DNA of 5,623 nucleotides from Clostridiaceae bacterium (lineage in GTDB: Bacteria; Bacillota; Clostridia; Oscillospirales; Acutalibacteraceae). Within the stretch, counting starts at the first letter, position 1. Each line of letters opens with the position of its first letter. Location: assembly GCA_016292575.1 (NCBI GenBank), contig JAEDIH010000115.1, forward strand, positions 1 through 5,623, written 5' to 3'. The position numbers were made by a program, and so were the translations under genes. The notes under the pieces were generated by a model. It was not told where the DNA came from, searched no databases, and saw nothing but the letters and a program-made list of their open reading frames with translations. Of the stretch, positions 5,350-5,623 are shown in pieces.

Positions 5350-5382
5350 AGAAAAATTGCAGCCGCCCGTGAGGGCGGCTGC
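5350..5382 (-). terminator. Peptide gene 3 terminator
   Basis: On the minus strand GCAGCCGCCC (5382-5373) pairs perfectly with GGGCGGCTGC (5368-5359) around a TCAC tetraloop, a 10-bp GC-rich stem followed by AATTTTTC. It starts 10 bases after the peptide 3 stop. Very strong. Confidence 0.92.
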
Positions 5383-5392
5383 TTTCATTTAA

Positions 5393-5530
5393 TTATTCAG
5401 CGGGTTCAGTCTCAGTATTCTTATTGAAGAGATCTTCAAAGAACTTCTTGATGAGGCCGATGATCTCAGCAGCCTTGCCTTCTCTGCAATAATTAAGAAT
5501 GTTCTGAACAAGTTCAAGTACTTTACTCAT
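5393..5530 (-). CDS. Small amphipathic peptide, paralogue 3 (45 aa)
   Basis: A 45-residue peptide beginning MSKVLELVQNILNYCREGKA, with a second helix IIGLIKKFFEDLFNK and an acidic hydrophilic tail (NTETEPAE). ATG 5530 has AAGGAGG at 5545-5539, 8 bases upstream, with a dedicated promoter (5604-5576) and terminator. Residues 2-33 match paralogue 1 closely, and Y14-C15-R16 and FNK match paralogue 2, so it links the three. A Glu-Gly-Lys turn at 17-19 separates two amphipathic helices. Net charge is about -2; one Cys; no Trp; no signal peptide. By size, helix pattern and lack of a leader it invites comparison with staphylococcal beta-type phenol-soluble modulins (about 44 aa), but no specific signature residue was matched. 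Function unknown. Confidence 0.84.
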   Translation of the reverse strand: MSKVLELVQNILNYCREGKAAEIIGLIKKFFEDLFNKNTETEPAE

Positions 5531-5552
5531 TGAATTTTCCTCCTTTTCAAGT

Positions 5553-5569
5553 GTCAGTTTTCTTACTGC
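5553..5569 (-). repeat. Leader dyad at transcription start, copy 3
   Basis: Minus strand GCAGTAAGAAAACTGAC. CAGT (5568-5565) and ACTG (5558-5555) have a 6-base spacer, one longer than in copies 1 and 2. The first G (5569) is again 7 bases after the -10. Confidence 0.75.
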
Positions 5570-5575
5570 AATTAA

Positions 5576-5604
5576 ATATTAACACATCATGAACAAAAAG
5601 TCAA
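5576..5604 (-). promoter_or_regulatory. Peptide gene 3 promoter
   Basis: Minus strand TTGACT (5604-5599), a 17-base spacer containing TTCATGATGTGT, and TAATAT (5581-5576). The predicted start is 5569, with a 39-base leader. A-rich DNA lies just upstream to the window edge and could act as an UP element. Confidence 0.84.
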
Positions 5605-5623
5605 CAGTTTTTTTATTGTTTTT

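Noticed and set aside
4733..5530. Type I toxin or AgrD-type signal precursor reading of the peptides
   Set aside because: There is no membrane-spanning hydrophobic run as in type I toxins, no antisense RNA gene was evident, and no AgrD-like processing pattern (Cys a fixed distance before an acidic tail) is shared by all three; paralogue 1 has no Cys.
4900..5604. CRISPR array or mobile-element repeat
   Set aside because: The three repeated blocks are promoter-leader modules spaced about 300 and 350 bases apart with diverged coding sequence between; there are no uniform short spacers, no transposase and no terminal inverted repeats or target duplications.

Overview
The window looks like a chromosomal segment of an endospore-forming, moderate-GC Gram-positive of the class Clostridia. 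The pointers are the spore-maturation pair spmA-spmB, a long-form hibernation promoting factor, strong AAGGAGG-type ribosome binding sites and classical TTGACA/TATAAT promoters. A gut Oscillospirales/Ruminococcaceae-type host is an inference from overall gene style, not something the window proves.

Layout. The left 4.7 kb is all on the plus strand: the C-terminal ATPase domain of a sensor histidine kinase (1-435, cut by the window edge); a terminator whose 3' arm also carries the ribosome binding site of the next gene (446-493); spmA and spmB, overlapping by 4 bases (494-1602); a 212-base gap with an extended -10 promoter and a structured leader; the ribosome hibernation factor hpf (1815-2342); a strong terminator; a THUMP-domain RNA methyltransferase of the RlmL/YpsC type (2422-3537); and, 19 bases later, a calcineurin-like metallophosphoesterase with a TTG start and a hydrophobic C-terminal tail (3557-4681). 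These are ordinary chromosomal functions: sporulation, translation shutdown, rRNA modification and a phosphatase of unknown substrate.

The right 0.9 kb (4687-5623) is different. It holds three very small minus-strand genes (48, 37 and 45 codons). Each is a complete transcription unit with its own -35/-10 promoter (17-base spacer in all three), a conserved CAGT...ACTG dyad at the predicted transcription start, a good Shine-Dalgarno, a short ORF and its own hairpin terminator. The three peptides are clearly paralogous (helix - Tyr, usually Cys-Arg - turn - helix with a Phe-Phe motif), have no signal peptide and look like amphipathic helical hairpins of slightly negative net charge. I do not recognise the family. 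This tandem array of independently transcribed, co-regulated peptides is the part most likely to be undescribed.

Working together. spmA/spmB act in one pathway (spore core dehydration). hpf and the methyltransferase both concern the ribosome but are separated by a terminator and probably have separate promoters. The methyltransferase and phosphoesterase are probably co-transcribed. The peptide units converge on the phosphoesterase and share one hairpin with it.
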